Source: an uncultured Collinsella sp. (GTDB lineage Bacteria; Actinomycetota; Coriobacteriia; Coriobacteriales; Coriobacteriaceae). Taken from it: a DNA stretch of 50,805 nt. The position numbers and the translations under genes are program-made. How positions within the stretch are numbered: position 1 is the first letter of the stretch; each line of letters opens with the position of its first letter. The notes beneath the pieces are model-generated. The model had not been told where the DNA came from, did not search any database, and saw only the letters and a program-made list of their open reading frames with translations. Positions 34,327 to 42,992 of this stretch are shown in pieces. Location of the stretch: assembly GCA_900543605.1 (NCBI GenBank), contig UQSK01000010.1:1-50805 (forward strand), in the 5' to 3' direction.

Positions 34327-35793
34327 ATGAGCGAGAACGATTCCCAGCGTCCCCAGGATGTGGGCAACGCCGGCGAGACCCAGCAGCAGCCGCGCGTGCA
34401 GGTGGAGTCGACGCCTGCCGGCAACAACATTCCCTACGTGCAGGCCTACGACACGCAGACCGGCAAGCCGCTGGGCAGCCAGCAGGTTGTAAACAAGCAC
34501 ACGGTGGTCAAGACCAAGACCAAAAAGCTGCCGATCTTTATTACGGCGCTTGCCGGATGCGCCTGCGGCGCCCTGCTGGTCATCGCTCTCATTATGAGCG
34601 GCACACTCAATATTGGCGGAGGCAAGAATGCCGTGACGGCGGGTGCTTCGGGTTCGTCGACGCAAAAGATTACGATCGACTCCGAGGACACCACACTTGC
34701 CGAGGCCGTTTCTGCCAAGGCCCTGCCCTCCGTCGTTTCCATCACCGCCACTTCGAGCGGCAGCCAGAATGGCTCGCTTTCGCAGTCTGCCGACGAGTCG
34801 GATAGCTCGGGCAGCGTCGGTTCGGGCGTGGTGCTCGATACCGAGGGCCACATCCTCACCAACAACCACGTGGTCGATGGCTACGACCAGTACGTGGTGA
34901 CCATGGATGACGGCACCACCTACGAGGCCGAGTTCGTGGGCAACGATGCTTCGAGCGACCTAGCCGTCATCAAACTCAAGGACGCCGACGCCTCCAAGCT
35001 CACGCCAATCGAGATCGGCGACTCCTCCAAGCTCAACGTGGGCGAGTGGGTCATGGCGATCGGCTCGCCGTTCGGCAACGAGCAGTCTGTCTCCACGGGC
35101 ATTGTGTCGGCGCTGTATCGCTCCACGGCCATGAGCTCTACCAGCGGCAACACCATCTACGCTAACATGATCCAGACCGATGCCGCCATCAACCCGGGCA
35201 ACTCCGGTGGCGCACTCGTCAACGACAACGGCGAGCTCGTGGGCATCAACTCGCTCATCGAGAGCTATTCGGGCTCCAGCTCGGGCGTGGGCTTTGCCAT
35301 TCCGGTTAACTACGCCAAGAACATTGCCGACCAGATTATCGACGGCAAGACGCCGGTGCATCCGTACCTGGGTGCTACGCTTTCGAGCGTCAACGCGCTC
35401 AACGCCCGCACCAACAAGCTGAGCACCGATAGTGGTGCGTACGTGGCGAGCGTCGTTGAGGATGGTCCTGCTGCCAAGGCCGGCATTCAGGAGGGCGACG
35501 TCATCACCATGCTGGGCGACGACGAGATCACGAGCGCCGATGGCCTGATCATCGCACTGCGCAGCCACGAGGTGGGCGAGAAGGTCGAGATCACGCTTAT
35601 GCGCGGCAAGGAAGAGAAGAAGGTCACCGTCGAGCTGGGCTCCGATGAGAAGCTGCAGAACCAGCAGCAGGACGACAGCGCGACTGACACCGGCAACGGC
35701 GGTATTACCGACGAGCAGCTGCGCCAGTACCTGGAGGAGTTGCTGGGCCAGCAGGGCCAGGGCCAGGGTCAAGGATACGGCCAGGGTTATTAG
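34327..35793 (+). CDS. HtrA/DegP-like membrane-anchored serine protease
   Basis: The 488-residue protein has a hydrophilic N-terminus of 75 residues, one membrane helix (LPIFITALAGCACGALLVIA, about 79-102), a trypsin-like protease domain and one PDZ domain (about 370-460). The catalytic triad is His181 (TNNHVVDGY), Asp211 (ASSDLAVIK) and Ser293 (NPGNSGGAL). The C-terminus is Gln/Gly-rich with repeated GQ pairs. It probably degrades misfolded or specific proteins outside the membrane, as in other actinomycete HtrA proteins. I start at the ATG at 34327, behind GAAAGGA. Confidence 0.92.
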   Translation: MSENDSQRPQDVGNAGETQQQPRVQVESTPAGNNIPYVQAYDTQTGKPLGSQQVVNKHTVVKTKTKKLPIFITALAGCACGALLVIALIMSGTLNIGGGKNAVTAGASGSSTQKITIDSEDTTLAEAVSAKALPSVVSITATSSGSQNGSLSQSADESDSSGSVGSGVVLDTEGHILTNNHVVDGYDQYVVTMDDGTTYEAEFVGNDASSDLAVIKLKDADASKLTPIEIGDSSKLNVGEWVMAIGSPFGNEQSVSTGIVSALYRSTAMSSTSGNTIYANMIQTDAAINPGNSGGALVNDNGELVGINSLIESYSGSSSGVGFAIPVNYAKNIADQIIDGKTPVHPYLGATLSSVNALNARTNKLSTDSGAYVASVVEDGPAAKAGIQEGDVITMLGDDEITSADGLIIALRSHEVGEKVEITLMRGKEEKKVTVELGSDEKLQNQQQDDSATDTGNGGITDEQLRQYLEELLGQQGQGQGQGYGQGY

Positions 35794-35819
35794 CGAGCCG
35801 TATTGCACATACTGATGCC

Positions 35820-35858
35820 AGAGGGGCCGTCCCGCCAACGCGGGACGGCCCCTCTTTT
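35820..35858 (+). terminator. Rho-independent terminator of htrA
   Basis: AGAGGGGCCGTCCCG / CGGGACGGCCCCTCT with a short CCAACG-type loop is followed by TTTCT, 26 bases after the stop codon. Confidence 0.93.
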
Positions 35859-35862
35859 CTCA

Positions 35863-35894
35863 TTGATCCGTTGGGGACGGAGGAAACGGATCAT
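35863..35894. repeat. 32-bp repeat with TGATCCGTT arms
   Basis: TGATCCGTT (35864-35872) and AACGGATCA (35885-35893) flank a GGGGACGGAGG-type centre. A related sequence, matching about 20 bases in inverse orientation, lies inside the ABC exporter gene at 42930-42962. Confidence 0.7.
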
Positions 35895-36040
35895 TTAGAA
35901 ATGGCAAGGGCATAGTTTGATCGCGCGATCCACCCCAGTCTGGCGGCTGCCGATTCGGTGCGGTTTGAGACCGCTATTCGGCCCCGTTGCGACCGGTGGT
36001 ACTCTTGTATCCGTTTGAAATCGAGCGAAGGAGTGCCGCT

Positions 36041-38269
36041 ATGGAGCAATCGAGCCTGTTTGGTGACGGCGTGGACATCGATACCGAAACGCCCACGACC
36101 GCGGAAGCCACCGCACCGACCGATGCCCGTGCCCAGGCGGCAGCGCGTGCGGCCGAGCTGCGTCACGAGCTCGATTACCACGCCTATCGCTACTACATGC
36201 TCGACGCGCCCGAGATCACGGACGCCGCCTTTGACAAAATGCTCGTTGAGCTGCAGGAAATCGAGGCGACCTACCCCGACCTGGTGACGCCCGACAGCTA
36301 TACCCAGCGCGTGGGCGGCTACGTGAGCGAGCAGTTTACGCCGGTTACGCACATGGCACGCATGTATTCCATGGACGATGCCATGGACCTGGACGAGCTC
36401 GACGCTTGGCTCCAGCGCACCGAGGATGCGCTCGGTGCCGGTAGCGTCACCTATACCTGTGAGCTTAAGATCGACGGTCTGGGCGTGGCGCTTACCTACC
36501 AAAACGGCACCTTCGTACGCGCGGCCACACGTGGCGATGGCACCACGGGCGAGGACGTGTCGCTCAACGTCCGTACCATCAAGGATGTGCCCATGCACCT
36601 GTCCGAGCCGGCGCTCGCCCACATGGGTGCCGACCGCGGGCGCACCATCGAGGTACGCGGCGAGGTCTATATGCCCAAGGGCAGCTTTGTGCGTCTGAAC
36701 GACGAGGCCGATGCCGAGGGTCGCGACCCATTCGCCAACCCGCGCAACGCCGCCGCCGGCAGCCTGCGTCAGAAGGACCCCAAGGTCACGTCGCGCCGCG
36801 ATCTTGCCACCTTTATCTATGCCATCGCCGATACCGATCCGCTGCACGTCCACAGCCAGCGTGAATTTCTCGACTGGCTGCGCAGCGCCGGCTTTAGCGT
36901 CAACCCCAACGTGGCACGCTGCGCCACACCCGCCGAGGTTCACGAGTTCTGTGCCCAGGCGCTCGAACATCGTGGTGACCTCGATTACGACATCGACGGC
37001 GTGGTCGTAAAGGTTGACAGTTTCCAGCAGCAGCTCGACTTGGGCTTTACCGCCCGCGCGCCGCGCTGGGCCATTGCCTTTAAATTCCCGCCCGAGGAAA
37101 AGCAGACCGTCCTGCGCGAAATTCGCATCCAGGTGGGCCGCACCGGTGTGCTCACGCCGGTCGCCGAGTTCGACCCGGTGACGGTTGCCGGCTCCACCAT
37201 CGCGCGCGCCACGCTGCACAACATCGACGAGATCCGTCGCAAAAACGTGCGCGAGGGCGACACCATCATCGTGCACAAGGCGGGCGACGTGATTCCCGAG
37301 GTCGTGGGCCCGGTGCTCGACAAGCGCCCGGCCGATTCGGTCGACTGGCACATGCCCGAGGTCTGCCCCGTGTGCGGCAGCCCCGTGGTCCACGAGGATG
37401 GCGAGGTTGCCTACCGCTGCGTCTCCATCGATTGCCCCGCGCAGCTCAAGGAGCGCCTGCTCCACTGGGTGAGCCGCGGTTGCATGGACGTCGACGGCCT
37501 AGGCGACGAGATCGTCGACAAGATGATCGCCGCCGGGCTGATTCACGATGTCGCGGACTTCTACCAGCTCACGGTGGACGACATTGCCGGCTTGGACACG
37601 GGCCGCACCTATGCCAGCTCCAACAGCAAAAAGGGCGTCAAGAAGGGCGATCCCATTCCGGTGGGCCTCAAGACGGCCGAAAAAATCATCGCCGAGCTCA
37701 ACAAGTCCAAGAGCCAGCCGCTCGGTCGCGTGCTGTTTGCCCTGGGCATCCGCCACGTGGGCAAGAGCGTGGGCGAGGTCATCGCCGAGCGATTCCTGTC
37801 GATTGACAAGCTCATCTTGGCGAGCGAAGAGGATATTGCCGAGTGCGAGGGCATCGGCCCCAAGATTGCGGCGAGCGTCAAGCAGTTCCTGGCCGTATCC
37901 GAAAACCTTGCCGTGCTGGAGCGCCTGCGCCAGGCGGGCCTGTCGCTCGAGGTCGATTTGAGCGCCGCGCACGCGCAAGCCGCAGCCGACGCTGGCGTGG
38001 CAGGCGAGCTTGCTGACGCACAGCCACTCGCGGGTCTGACCTTCGTGCTGACCGGTACGCTTGTCAACCGCACACGCGACGAGGCGGGCGCGGCGCTCAA
38101 GGTGCTCGGTGCCAAGGTTTCGGGCAGTGTGTCAAAGAAGACGAGCTATCTGGTCGCCGGCCCCAAAGCGGGCTCCAAGCTCACCAAAGCCGAGCAGCTG
38201 GGTGTGCCCGTGCTGGATGAGGACGCACTCGAGCAGATCTTAGCTACTGGTGAGGTGCCCCAGGCTTAG
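36041..38269 (+). CDS. ligA: NAD-dependent DNA ligase
   Basis: LigA seals nicks during replication and repair. The 742-residue protein has the N-terminal Ia NMN-binding domain, the adenylation domain with the AMP-accepting Lys143 in CELKIDGLGVAL, the OB-fold, a four-cysteine zinc finger (CPVCGSPV then CVSIDC), helix-hairpin-helix repeats (about 450-610) and a C-terminal BRCT domain (LAGLTFVLTGTLVNRTRDEA). The N-terminal 30 or so residues, rich in Thr, Ala and Asp, are an extension compared with short LigA forms. I start at the ATG at 36041. It ends at a strong terminator. Confidence 0.95.
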   Translation: MEQSSLFGDGVDIDTETPTTAEATAPTDARAQAAARAAELRHELDYHAYRYYMLDAPEITDAAFDKMLVELQEIEATYPDLVTPDSYTQRVGGYVSEQFTPVTHMARMYSMDDAMDLDELDAWLQRTEDALGAGSVTYTCELKIDGLGVALTYQNGTFVRAATRGDGTTGEDVSLNVRTIKDVPMHLSEPALAHMGADRGRTIEVRGEVYMPKGSFVRLNDEADAEGRDPFANPRNAAAGSLRQKDPKVTSRRDLATFIYAIADTDPLHVHSQREFLDWLRSAGFSVNPNVARCATPAEVHEFCAQALEHRGDLDYDIDGVVVKVDSFQQQLDLGFTARAPRWAIAFKFPPEEKQTVLREIRIQVGRTGVLTPVAEFDPVTVAGSTIARATLHNIDEIRRKNVREGDTIIVHKAGDVIPEVVGPVLDKRPADSVDWHMPEVCPVCGSPVVHEDGEVAYRCVSIDCPAQLKERLLHWVSRGCMDVDGLGDEIVDKMIAAGLIHDVADFYQLTVDDIAGLDTGRTYASSNSKKGVKKGDPIPVGLKTAEKIIAELNKSKSQPLGRVLFALGIRHVGKSVGEVIAERFLSIDKLILASEEDIAECEGIGPKIAASVKQFLAVSENLAVLERLRQAGLSLEVDLSAAHAQAAADAGVAGELADAQPLAGLTFVLTGTLVNRTRDEAGAALKVLGAKVSGSVSKKTSYLVAGPKAGSKLTKAEQLGVPVLDEDALEQILATGEVPQA

Positions 38270-38289
38270 CACATCGATAATCAAATTAG

Positions 38290-38329
38290 AAAACCTCCCG
38301 GAAAGGTTGATACTTTCCGGGAGGTTTTT
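38290..38329 (+). terminator. Rho-independent terminator of ligA
   Basis: AAAACCTCCCGGAAAG / CTTTCCGGGAGGTTTT with a short GTTGATA loop. The right arm, TCCGGGAGGTT, recurs at 39447-39457 as part of a longer matching segment. Confidence 0.92.
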
Positions 38330-38385
38330 ATTTGGGCGTGGTGGCGGGCAGCATGATCTGCGTCATGTAGGTTGCTGAGGGTGAC
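38328..38385 (-). pseudogene. Gene-end remnant A, homologous to remnant B
   Basis: Read on the minus strand this encodes PSATYMTQIMLPATTPK and a stop codon. It matches remnant B (39459-39556), which reads DPATYVTQITVPVAVLD and a stop codon at the same offset from TCCGGGAGGTT. No start or longer frame exists. It looks like the last codons of a gene that once ended here. The ending is reminiscent of LacI-type regulators, but this is not certain. Confidence 0.6.
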
Positions 38386-38486
38386 CCTGCGGAGTGGTGT
38401 CGTTCCGGAGCGATAGAAGATTCATACAAAGCAAAGGGGCCCCGCAGCGAGGTCCCACAACGGGGCTGCCCCATTGTGATGAGTTT

Positions 38487-38518
38487 TATACACGTTAACA
38501 TTAACATTAACGTGTATA
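38487..38518 (+). promoter_or_regulatory. Palindromic operator of the Phd/PIN toxin-antitoxin operon
   Basis: TATACACGTTAA (38487-38498) and TTAACGTGTATA (38507-38518) are perfect arms around CATTAACA. The centre also contains TTAACA repeated in tandem. It lies 36 bases before the antitoxin start and fits autorepression by the antitoxin. Confidence 0.82.
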
Positions 38519-38553
38519 CTTAGCAGTGAAGATATATGTTGAGAGGAGCAGTT

Positions 38554-38946
38554 ATGGTTACCGTCGCGTTTTCGGAGCTGCGCCAAAACCTTACGCAGGT
38601 GGCCGAAAAGGTTGCCAATGAGGGCGAGGAGGTCGTGGTCTTCAAGCGGAGCAAGCCGTTGTTCAAGATCGTGCCGCTCGACTATCAAGGCCCGGTTGCA
38701 GTGGAATATGACGCTGCCCAGGAGCGCGGGGGTGCAAAGCCGACGCGCGGCTCGGACAAGCCCAAGCGTGACGTGGGTACGATGTGGCATCCCAAGATTA
38801 CCTGGAAGGAGATTCGCGAGATGCTCGCGGAGAATGAGGACTACCAGGAGTATCTCGATATCGTAGCCAAAATGCCAAAAGGAACGCCGCTCGATACGAT
38901 GACGGTTGAAGATGAAAAGCGCGTCGCGAGGGAGCGCTACCTATGA
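38554..38946 (+). CDS. Phd/YefM-like antitoxin
   Basis: The 130-residue protein has an N-terminal Phd/YefM DNA-binding domain (MVTVAFSELRQNLTQVAEKV, then EEVVVFKRSKPLFKIVPLDY) and a longer than usual C-terminal part of about 80 residues that would contact the toxin (WHPKITWKEIREMLAENEDY and onward). GAGAGGAGC precedes the ATG at 38554. It overlaps the PIN-domain toxin gene by 4 bases (ATGA). The palindrome at 38487-38518 is its likely binding site. Confidence 0.88.
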   Translation: MVTVAFSELRQNLTQVAEKVANEGEEVVVFKRSKPLFKIVPLDYQGPVAVEYDAAQERGGAKPTRGSDKPKRDVGTMWHPKITWKEIREMLAENEDYQEYLDIVAKMPKGTPLDTMTVEDEKRVARERYL

Positions 38947-39365
38947 GGGCATTTCTCGATACCAATTTTCTGCTCGATTGCGTGCTTCCGGGCCGGCCGG
39001 AGCACGCAGCGGCGCAAACGATCAAGGGGCTCGTCGACGTGGGGCTTATCGAAGGCGTTGTTTCGGCCTGCTCTCTCAAGGACGCGTACTACATTCTCAC
39101 TAAACAGGCAGGCGAGGCGCGCGCCCGCGAGGTAGTGCGCGACTGTCTTAAGAGCTACTCGGTAGAGCCTCTCGACCAAGAAGCTTGTTTTACCTCCGTC
39201 TATTCCGATGAGCCGGACTTTGAGGACGGCTGTATCCGTGCGATGGCCGAGCGTGCCGGCGTGGACTTTATCATCACGCGTGACCGCGCCGCTTTTGTGC
39301 GCTCGACCATCAAGACCTTCTCGCCTGCAGAGTTCATCCGTGCGTTTCCGATTCCGGAGGAGTAA
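38943..39365 (+). CDS. PIN-domain toxin (VapC-like RNase)
   Basis: The 140-residue protein is a PIN-domain nuclease. The metal-binding acidic residues are present: Asp6 (AFLDTNFLLD), Asp95 (DFEDGCI) and Asp114 (IITRDRAAF). VapC-type toxins cut tRNA or rRNA and are neutralised by the partner antitoxin. Here the partner is Phd/YefM-like rather than VapB, a known but less common pairing. It overlaps the antitoxin gene by 4 bases. No terminator is obvious, and the region up to remnant B is only about 90 bases. Confidence 0.9.
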   Translation: MRAFLDTNFLLDCVLPGRPEHAAAQTIKGLVDVGLIEGVVSACSLKDAYYILTKQAGEARAREVVRDCLKSYSVEPLDQEACFTSVYSDEPDFEDGCIRAMAERAGVDFIITRDRAAFVRSTIKTFSPAEFIRAFPIPEE

Positions 39366-39458
39366 AACCGCCATATCGGGGATTGTCCCCGGCGTGATAG
39401 TCCTCCTGTAGCCGACGCTCGTTAGTTGAGCTGCACTTCATGCCTGTCCGGGAGGTTC

Positions 39459-39556
39459 TTAATCGAGCACAGCAACGGGCACCGTGATCTGCGTCACGTA
39501 GGTCGCCGGGTCGTCGCTGATGATGTCGTCGATGAGGGCGATTTCGCGTTGCCCCG
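39459..39556 (-). pseudogene. Gene-end remnant B behind the MATE gene
   Basis: On the minus strand, directly after the MATE stop codon, the frame AGQREIALIDDIISDD and DPATYVTQITVPVAVLD runs to a stop codon. It has no start and shares the ending with remnant A. The shared segment includes the stop codon and the TCCGGGAGGTT beyond it. It appears to be the 3' end of a lost gene, cut off where the MATE gene joins. Confidence 0.6.
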
Positions 39557-40903
39557 CTACGCTGCCAACTTGTCAAAAGCTCCGCGGCGGTTGAGCACGG
39601 TAAACGCGACAACACAGATGACCGCCGACAAAATCGATCCGCACGGCGAAGCGATGCCCATGGGAAACAACGTGTCGGAATAGGCGTTCGACAGCAGCCA
39701 CGCGCCCGGCACGCGAATGAGCGCCACGGCCAGCACGTTGTGCGCAAAGCCGATGTAGCTCTTGCCATACGCGGCGAAAAAGCCGCTAAAGCAAATGTGG
39801 ATGCCGGCAAAGATTGCGTCGAAAATGTAGCTGCGCATATAGCCGGTGCCAGCGGCGACTACCGCAGCGTCCTTGGCGAAAAAGCCGATAAACGCCGGCG
39901 CCACCAGCCACATCAGCACCGTGATTAGGCAGCCGTATACTACCGAGATCGTCATGGCGTCCTTGAGCACCTGACGCGCGCGGTCGCCCTTGCCCGCGCC
40001 GGCGTTTTGCGCCGTGAGCGCGCTGACGGTGGCGCCCATGGAGCTCGGCACAATGAACAAAAAGCTGATCATCTTCTCGACCAGGCCCACGGCGGCGGCG
40101 TCAACGAGCCCTCGGTGGTTGGCGATGACGGTGATAAACATAAACGCTACCTGGATGCAGCCGTCCTGCACGGCCACGGGCACGCCGATCTTAAGAATGC
40201 TGCCGAGCACCTCGGGCTGGGGGCGCAGGTCGCTGCGCTTAACGTGGATGTTCGTGCGGCGGCTCTTAAGCCACACGAGCGCGAGGGCAACGCTGGCCGT
40301 CTGGGCGGTTACCGTGCCGAGCGCTGCGCCCACGGGGCCGAGTCCCATGTGGCCGATAAACAGAAAGTCGAGCGCGATGTTGATGATGCACGCCACGCCG
40401 ATCACGTACATAGGCGAGCGCGAATCGCCCAGCCCGCGAAAGATGGCCGAGAGAATGTTGTACGCGGCGATAAACGGAATGCCGACAAAGCAGATGCGCA
40501 GGTAGGCGGCGGTGCCTTCGACCGCCTCGGCCGGCGTGCCAATGAGCGCCACGATCTGCGGGCACAGTGCGAGCAGGACAGCGGCCAGCACCACCGAGAC
40601 ACCCATAAAGAGCGTAATGGTATTGCCGATGGCGGTCTCGGCGCGGTCAAACCGGCGCGAGCCCACGGCGTGGCCGACGATGACCGTCGTGCCCATGGCC
40701 AGGCCCACGAGCGCCACGGTGATCATATAGAGCGTCTGAGCGCCATTTGCCACGGCGGTGATGCCGGCGGCGCCGCTAAACTGCCCCATCATGTACAGGT
40801 CGGCCATGCCGTAGAGCATCTGCAAAAAGTACGAGAGCATATAAGGCAGGGCAAAGACTGCGATGGTCTTAAGGACATTGCCGCGTGTGAGGTCGTGTTC
40901 CAT
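39557..40903 (-). CDS. MATE family multidrug/Na+ exporter
   Basis: This 448-residue membrane protein has 12 hydrophobic segments in two halves and MATE family motifs (LYGMADLYMMGQFSGAAGIT, MGTTVIVGHAVGSRRFDRAE, AIFRGLGDSRSPMYVIGVAC). It exports cationic drugs or metabolites in exchange for Na+ or H+. The N-terminus MEHDLTRGNVLKTIAVFALP is typical. Its promoter on the minus strand has MerR-regulator geometry (40944-40974), so it is probably inducible by its substrates. It is divergent from a two-gene ABC exporter, and together they look like a drug-export region. Confidence 0.92.
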   Translation of the reverse strand: MEHDLTRGNVLKTIAVFALPYMLSYFLQMLYGMADLYMMGQFSGAAGITAVANGAQTLYMITVALVGLAMGTTVIVGHAVGSRRFDRAETAIGNTITLFMGVSVVLAAVLLALCPQIVALIGTPAEAVEGTAAYLRICFVGIPFIAAYNILSAIFRGLGDSRSPMYVIGVACIINIALDFLFIGHMGLGPVGAALGTVTAQTASVALALVWLKSRRTNIHVKRSDLRPQPEVLGSILKIGVPVAVQDGCIQVAFMFITVIANHRGLVDAAAVGLVEKMISFLFIVPSSMGATVSALTAQNAGAGKGDRARQVLKDAMTISVVYGCLITVLMWLVAPAFIGFFAKDAAVVAAGTGYMRSYIFDAIFAGIHICFSGFFAAYGKSYIGFAHNVLAVALIRVPGAWLLSNAYSDTLFPMGIASPCGSILSAVICVVAFTVLNRRGAFDKLAA

Positions 40904-40943
40904 GGGCGGGACTTTCTGGCTGGGTTCGTTTAGCTACCAGTGT

Positions 40944-40974
40944 AGTGAAAACCCTACAACGATTGTAGAGTCAA
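40944..40974 (-). promoter_or_regulatory. MerR-type promoter of the MATE gene
   Basis: On the minus strand TTGACT (40969-40974) and TTCACT (40944-40949) are 19 bases apart. The spacer holds the palindrome CTACAATCGTTGTAG (40954-40968). A long 19-base spacer with a palindrome in it is the hallmark of MerR-family activation. No MerR gene lies nearby. Confidence 0.72.
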
Positions 40975-41017
40975 GGTTTGTGTCGGCAGTGGGGCGAAAA
41001 AAGTCACGCGCACCATT

Positions 41018-41123
41018 ATTCCGAGTGAATATGGACACACGTCACGAGAACTCGCCGCCGGCGTTAACCTTGCAGAAAACGATTTCGGAATACTTGACAC
41101 CATTATTCGGCGCGCAATAATAC
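41018..41123 (+). promoter_or_regulatory. Promoter and repeated sites upstream of the ABC exporter
   Basis: TTGACA (41094-41099) and TAATAC (41118-41123) are 18 bases apart. CACCATTATTC occurs at 41011 and 41098, CGGAATA at about 41086, and ATTATT/AATAAT flank GGCGCGC inside the promoter spacer. These look like sites for one regulator. Confidence 0.6.
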
Positions 41124-41162
41124 GTGCGTTTGCGAACAACGTTTGATGGGGGTTGAACCTGC

Positions 41163-42992
41163 GTGCGCAATCTCAAAATACTGTTTTCTTATCTAGGGGC
41201 ATACCGTCGCGATGCCATCCTCGGCGTGTTCTTTGTGTCGGTCGAGACGGTGCTCGAGCTGTTTATCCCGGTCATCATGGCCAACATCATCGATGTGGGC
41301 GTGCCTGCGTGTGATATCAACTACATGCTGCTACAGGGCGCGTACATGTTGGTGTGCGCTGCGCTTTCGCTGGTACTGGGCTTGGGTTATGCCCGCACGT
41401 CCGCCCGCGTTGCCTCGGGCCTAGGCGCTAACCTGCGCGAGGCCGAGTACAAAAAGATTCAAACGCTCGCCTTTGGCAACCTGGACAACTACGACGCCAG
41501 CTCGCTCGTCACCCGCATGACCACGGACATCACCGTTATCCAAAATGCTGTGGGCAACGGCTTTCGCCCTATGGTGCGCGGCCCGGTGACGCTTATCGTC
41601 GGCCTTATCTACGCGCTGATGCTGTCGCGCCCGCTCGCCACCGTCTTTGCGATCATCTTGCCCGTGCTGGCGATCGTGCTGGGTGTCATCACCTATCGCG
41701 TCAGTCCGCTCTACCGCCAACTCCAGACCTCGATGGACCACCTCAACGGCGTGGTACAGGAAGACCTCACCGCCGTGCGTGCCGTCAAGGCCTACGTTCG
41801 TACCGAGCACGAGGAGGCCAAGTTCGACACCGTCAATACCGAGCTCGCCGGCACTGCGACGAAGACCTTTGGCAACGCGGTGCTCAACCTGCCGGTGTTT
41901 CAGCTGTCGATGTACGTGGCTGCGCTCTCCATCCTGTGGATTGGCGGCCACATGATTCTCGCCGGCAAGCTGGGCGTGGGCTCGCTCACGGGCTTTATGA
42001 GCTACGTGCTGCTGATCATGAACTCGCTTATGATGATTTCCAACGTGTTTTTGCTGCTCACGCGCGCACTCGCCAGTGTGGAGCGCATCTCACAGGTGAT
42101 CGACGAGCAGTCGCTCATCCAGGCGCCCGCTGCCGATGTTGCCGTGCACGAGGTCGCCGACGGAAGTGTCGAGTTCCGCGATGTGTCGTTTAAGTACCGC
42201 GCGGATGCAGCCGAGGATGTGCTCGAGCATATCGACCTTCGCATCGAGAGCGGCTCGACGGTGGGTATCCTCGGCGGCACGGGCTCGGGCAAGAGCTCGC
42301 TTGTGCAGCTGATTGCGCGCCTGTACGACGCCACCGAAGGCGCCGTGCTTGTGGGCGGACGCGACGTGCGCGACTACGACCTCGCCGCCTTGCGCGACGC
42401 TGTGGGCATTGTGCTGCAAAAGAATGTGCTGTTTACGGGTACCGTGCGCGAGAACCTGCAGTGGGGCAATCCGCAGGCGTCGGACGATGAACTCCTCGCG
42501 GCTTGCCGCGCGGCGTGCGTGGACGAGTTCCTTGATCGCATCGGCGGGCTGGACGGCGAGTTGGGTCAAGGCGGCGCTGGTGTTTCGGGTGGCCAGAAGC
42601 AACGCCTGTGCATCGCGCGCACGCTGCTCAAGCATCCGCGCGTGCTCATTTTTGATGACTCCACCAGCGCGGTCGATATGGCGACCGACGCAAAGATTCG
42701 CGAGCACATCGCTCGGATTTCCGATACGACCGTGCTCATCATCGCCCAGCGCATCGCGAGCGTCATGGATGCCGATCGCATTGTGGTGCTGGACGACGGT
42801 CGTGTCCACGACGTGGGCACGCACGAGGAACTGCTGGCGGGCGACAACATATACCAGGAGATTTACGCCTCGCAGATGGAGTTTGCGGGGAACGCGGACG
42901 CCGGCGATGGCAACGATGGTGGCTGCGCGAATGATCCGTTTTCCTCCGTCGCATGCGGATCACCCTTGGAAGGGGGTGAGCGCCATGCCTAA
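41163..42992 (+). CDS. ABC exporter subunit with a degenerate Walker B aspartate
   Basis: The 609-residue half-transporter has six membrane helices (1-310) and a nucleotide-binding domain with Walker A (GGTGSGKSS), signature VSGGQ and Walker B LIFDDS, where the usual catalytic glutamate is aspartate. This is the pattern of the non-canonical half of heterodimeric exporters such as BmrCD or TM287/288. It starts with GTG at 41163 and overlaps the next subunit by 8 bases. The C-terminal tail (NDPFSSVACGSPLEGGERHA) is encoded partly by a repeat-like sequence at 42930-42962. Confidence 0.92.
   Translation: MRNLKILFSYLGAYRRDAILGVFFVSVETVLELFIPVIMANIIDVGVPACDINYMLLQGAYMLVCAALSLVLGLGYARTSARVASGLGANLREAEYKKIQTLAFGNLDNYDASSLVTRMTTDITVIQNAVGNGFRPMVRGPVTLIVGLIYALMLSRPLATVFAIILPVLAIVLGVITYRVSPLYRQLQTSMDHLNGVVQEDLTAVRAVKAYVRTEHEEAKFDTVNTELAGTATKTFGNAVLNLPVFQLSMYVAALSILWIGGHMILAGKLGVGSLTGFMSYVLLIMNSLMMISNVFLLLTRALASVERISQVIDEQSLIQAPAADVAVHEVADGSVEFRDVSFKYRADAAEDVLEHIDLRIESGSTVGILGGTGSGKSSLVQLIARLYDATEGAVLVGGRDVRDYDLAALRDAVGIVLQKNVLFTGTVRENLQWGNPQASDDELLAACRAACVDEFLDRIGGLDGELGQGGAGVSGGQKQRLCIARTLLKHPRVLIFDDSTSAVDMATDAKIREHIARISDTTVLIIAQRIASVMDADRIVVLDDGRVHDVGTHEELLAGDNIYQEIYASQMEFAGNADAGDGNDGGCANDPFSSVACGSPLEGGERHA
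42930..42962 (+). repeat. Repeat-like sequence inside the ABC exporter gene
   Basis: ATGATCCGTTTTCCTCCGTC followed by a GCGGATCA end matches the inverse of the intergenic repeat at 35863-35894 over about 20 bases. It encodes NDPFSSVACGSP near the C-terminus of the first ABC subunit. The repeat is in a coding, non-conserved tail. Confidence 0.55.

Noticed and set aside
34262..34330. A 22-codon GTG-started leader frame overlapping the htrA start
   Set aside because: No ribosome binding site, and such overlaps are common by chance in GC-rich sequence. Only the hairpin is kept as a feature.
38487..38518. Possible CRISPR-like repeat because of tandem TTAACA units
   Set aside because: Only three 6-base units within one palindrome and no spacers. 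It fits a toxin-antitoxin operator.
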